Made by a program: the position numbers and the translations under genes | Part shown: positions 5,020-5,185 of the stretch, in pieces | Position numbering within the stretch: position 1 is the stretch's first letter | Layout: each line of letters begins with the position of its first letter | Origin: JAAYXU01 sp050942555 | Lineage (GTDB): Bacteria; Bacillota; Clostridia; Christensenellales; UMGS416 | Length of the DNA stretch: 5,185 nt | Direction: 5' to 3' | Assembly: GCA_050942555.1 (NCBI GenBank) | Contig: JBMNNN010000153.1 | Coordinates: 1-5,185 of the forward strand | Notes under the pieces: generated by a model | Database searches by the model: none | Told to the model about the DNA's origin: nothing | Seen by the model: the letters and a program-made list of their open reading frames with translations, nothing else

Positions 5020-5038
5020 GGTCGCTTACGGCCCTCCC

Positions 5039-5185
5039 CTACTCGCCGATCACTCCGTCGTCGAAAAGGACCCGCCCCTTCGCGAGCGCGGCGCATACCC
5101 GGTTCTGCTCATCCAGCACCGCAATATCCGCGTCCATGCCGGGAGCAAGTGACCCCTTGCGGTTCAGCCCCAGAATCCGGGCCGG
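5039..5185 (-). CDS. C-terminal 48 codons of an amidohydrolase, probably isoaspartyl dipeptidase (IadA-like; partial)
   Basis: The frame enters at the right window edge and stops at TAG (complement of 5039-5041). The visible residues include G-L-N-R-K-G-S-L-A-P-G-M-D-A-D-I-A-V-L-D, the typical C-terminal return to the small beta domain of metal-dependent amidohydrolases (G-x-L/I-x-P-G-x-D-A-D). It is followed by A-K-G-R-V-L-F-D-D-G. The A-K/R-G-R/K-x-x-x-x-D-G block is most like beta-aspartyl (isoaspartyl) dipeptidases, which cleave isoaspartyl bonds in peptides from damaged proteins. The N-acetylglucosamine-6-phosphate deacetylase NagA and dihydroorotase-like enzymes share the first motif and remain possible. 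The metal-binding residues lie outside the window. The gene ends 43 bp from the bidirectional terminator and belongs to a transcription unit separate from the transporter. Confidence 0.75.
   Translation of the reverse strand, partial: PARILGLNRKGSLAPGMDADIAVLDEQNRVCAALAKGRVLFDDGVIGE

Overview
The window looks like part of a chromosome from a Gram-positive Bacillota of the Clostridia type, with moderately high GC in its genes. The signs are a solute-binding lipoprotein with a Thr/Pro/Glu-rich linker after the lipobox, strong purine-rich Shine-Dalgarno sequences, a near-consensus sigma-A promoter and U-tailed terminators. A species cannot be assigned.

Layout. On the minus strand, read from about 4206 down to 1, lies one transport operon. 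It has a consensus promoter (4179-4206), a ~189-nt leader with a possible leader peptide, a lipoprotein substrate-binding protein (2247-3983), an intercistronic region with two stem-loops (2130-2214), an LplB/YteP-type permease (1089-2060, GTG start), a YtcP/LplC-type permease (140-1072), and the first 31 codons of a protein resembling QueG-like 4Fe-4S reductases (1-94, cut by the window edge). Positions 4207-5038 form an AT-richer intergenic patch without an intact gene. It holds A-tracts upstream of the promoter, an orphan GC-rich hairpin (4460-4490), a 65-bp inverted-repeat unit (4501-4565) that abuts a truncated and frameshifted GNAT acetyltransferase remnant on the plus strand (4563-4822), a direct repeat that may be an insertion-sequence end (4865-4898), and a bidirectional terminator (4948-4995). 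At the right edge (5039-5185, minus strand) is the C-terminus of an amidohydrolase, most like isoaspartyl dipeptidase.

How it works together. The binding protein and two permeases form the substrate-capture and channel part of a CUT1-family ABC importer for oligosaccharides, the type represented by Bacillus LplABC and YtcQ-YteP-YtcP. No ATPase is present between or beside them in the window. This fits CUT1 systems that borrow a shared MsmX-type ATPase encoded elsewhere. The stem-loops between the binding-protein gene and the permease genes probably set a higher mRNA level for the binding protein. The transporter itself is a familiar type. The less ordinary material is in the untranslated regions: the leader with an unspent perfect Shine-Dalgarno and an overlapping small ORF, the strand-polar intercistronic hairpin, and the eroded mobile-element-like patch upstream of the operon.
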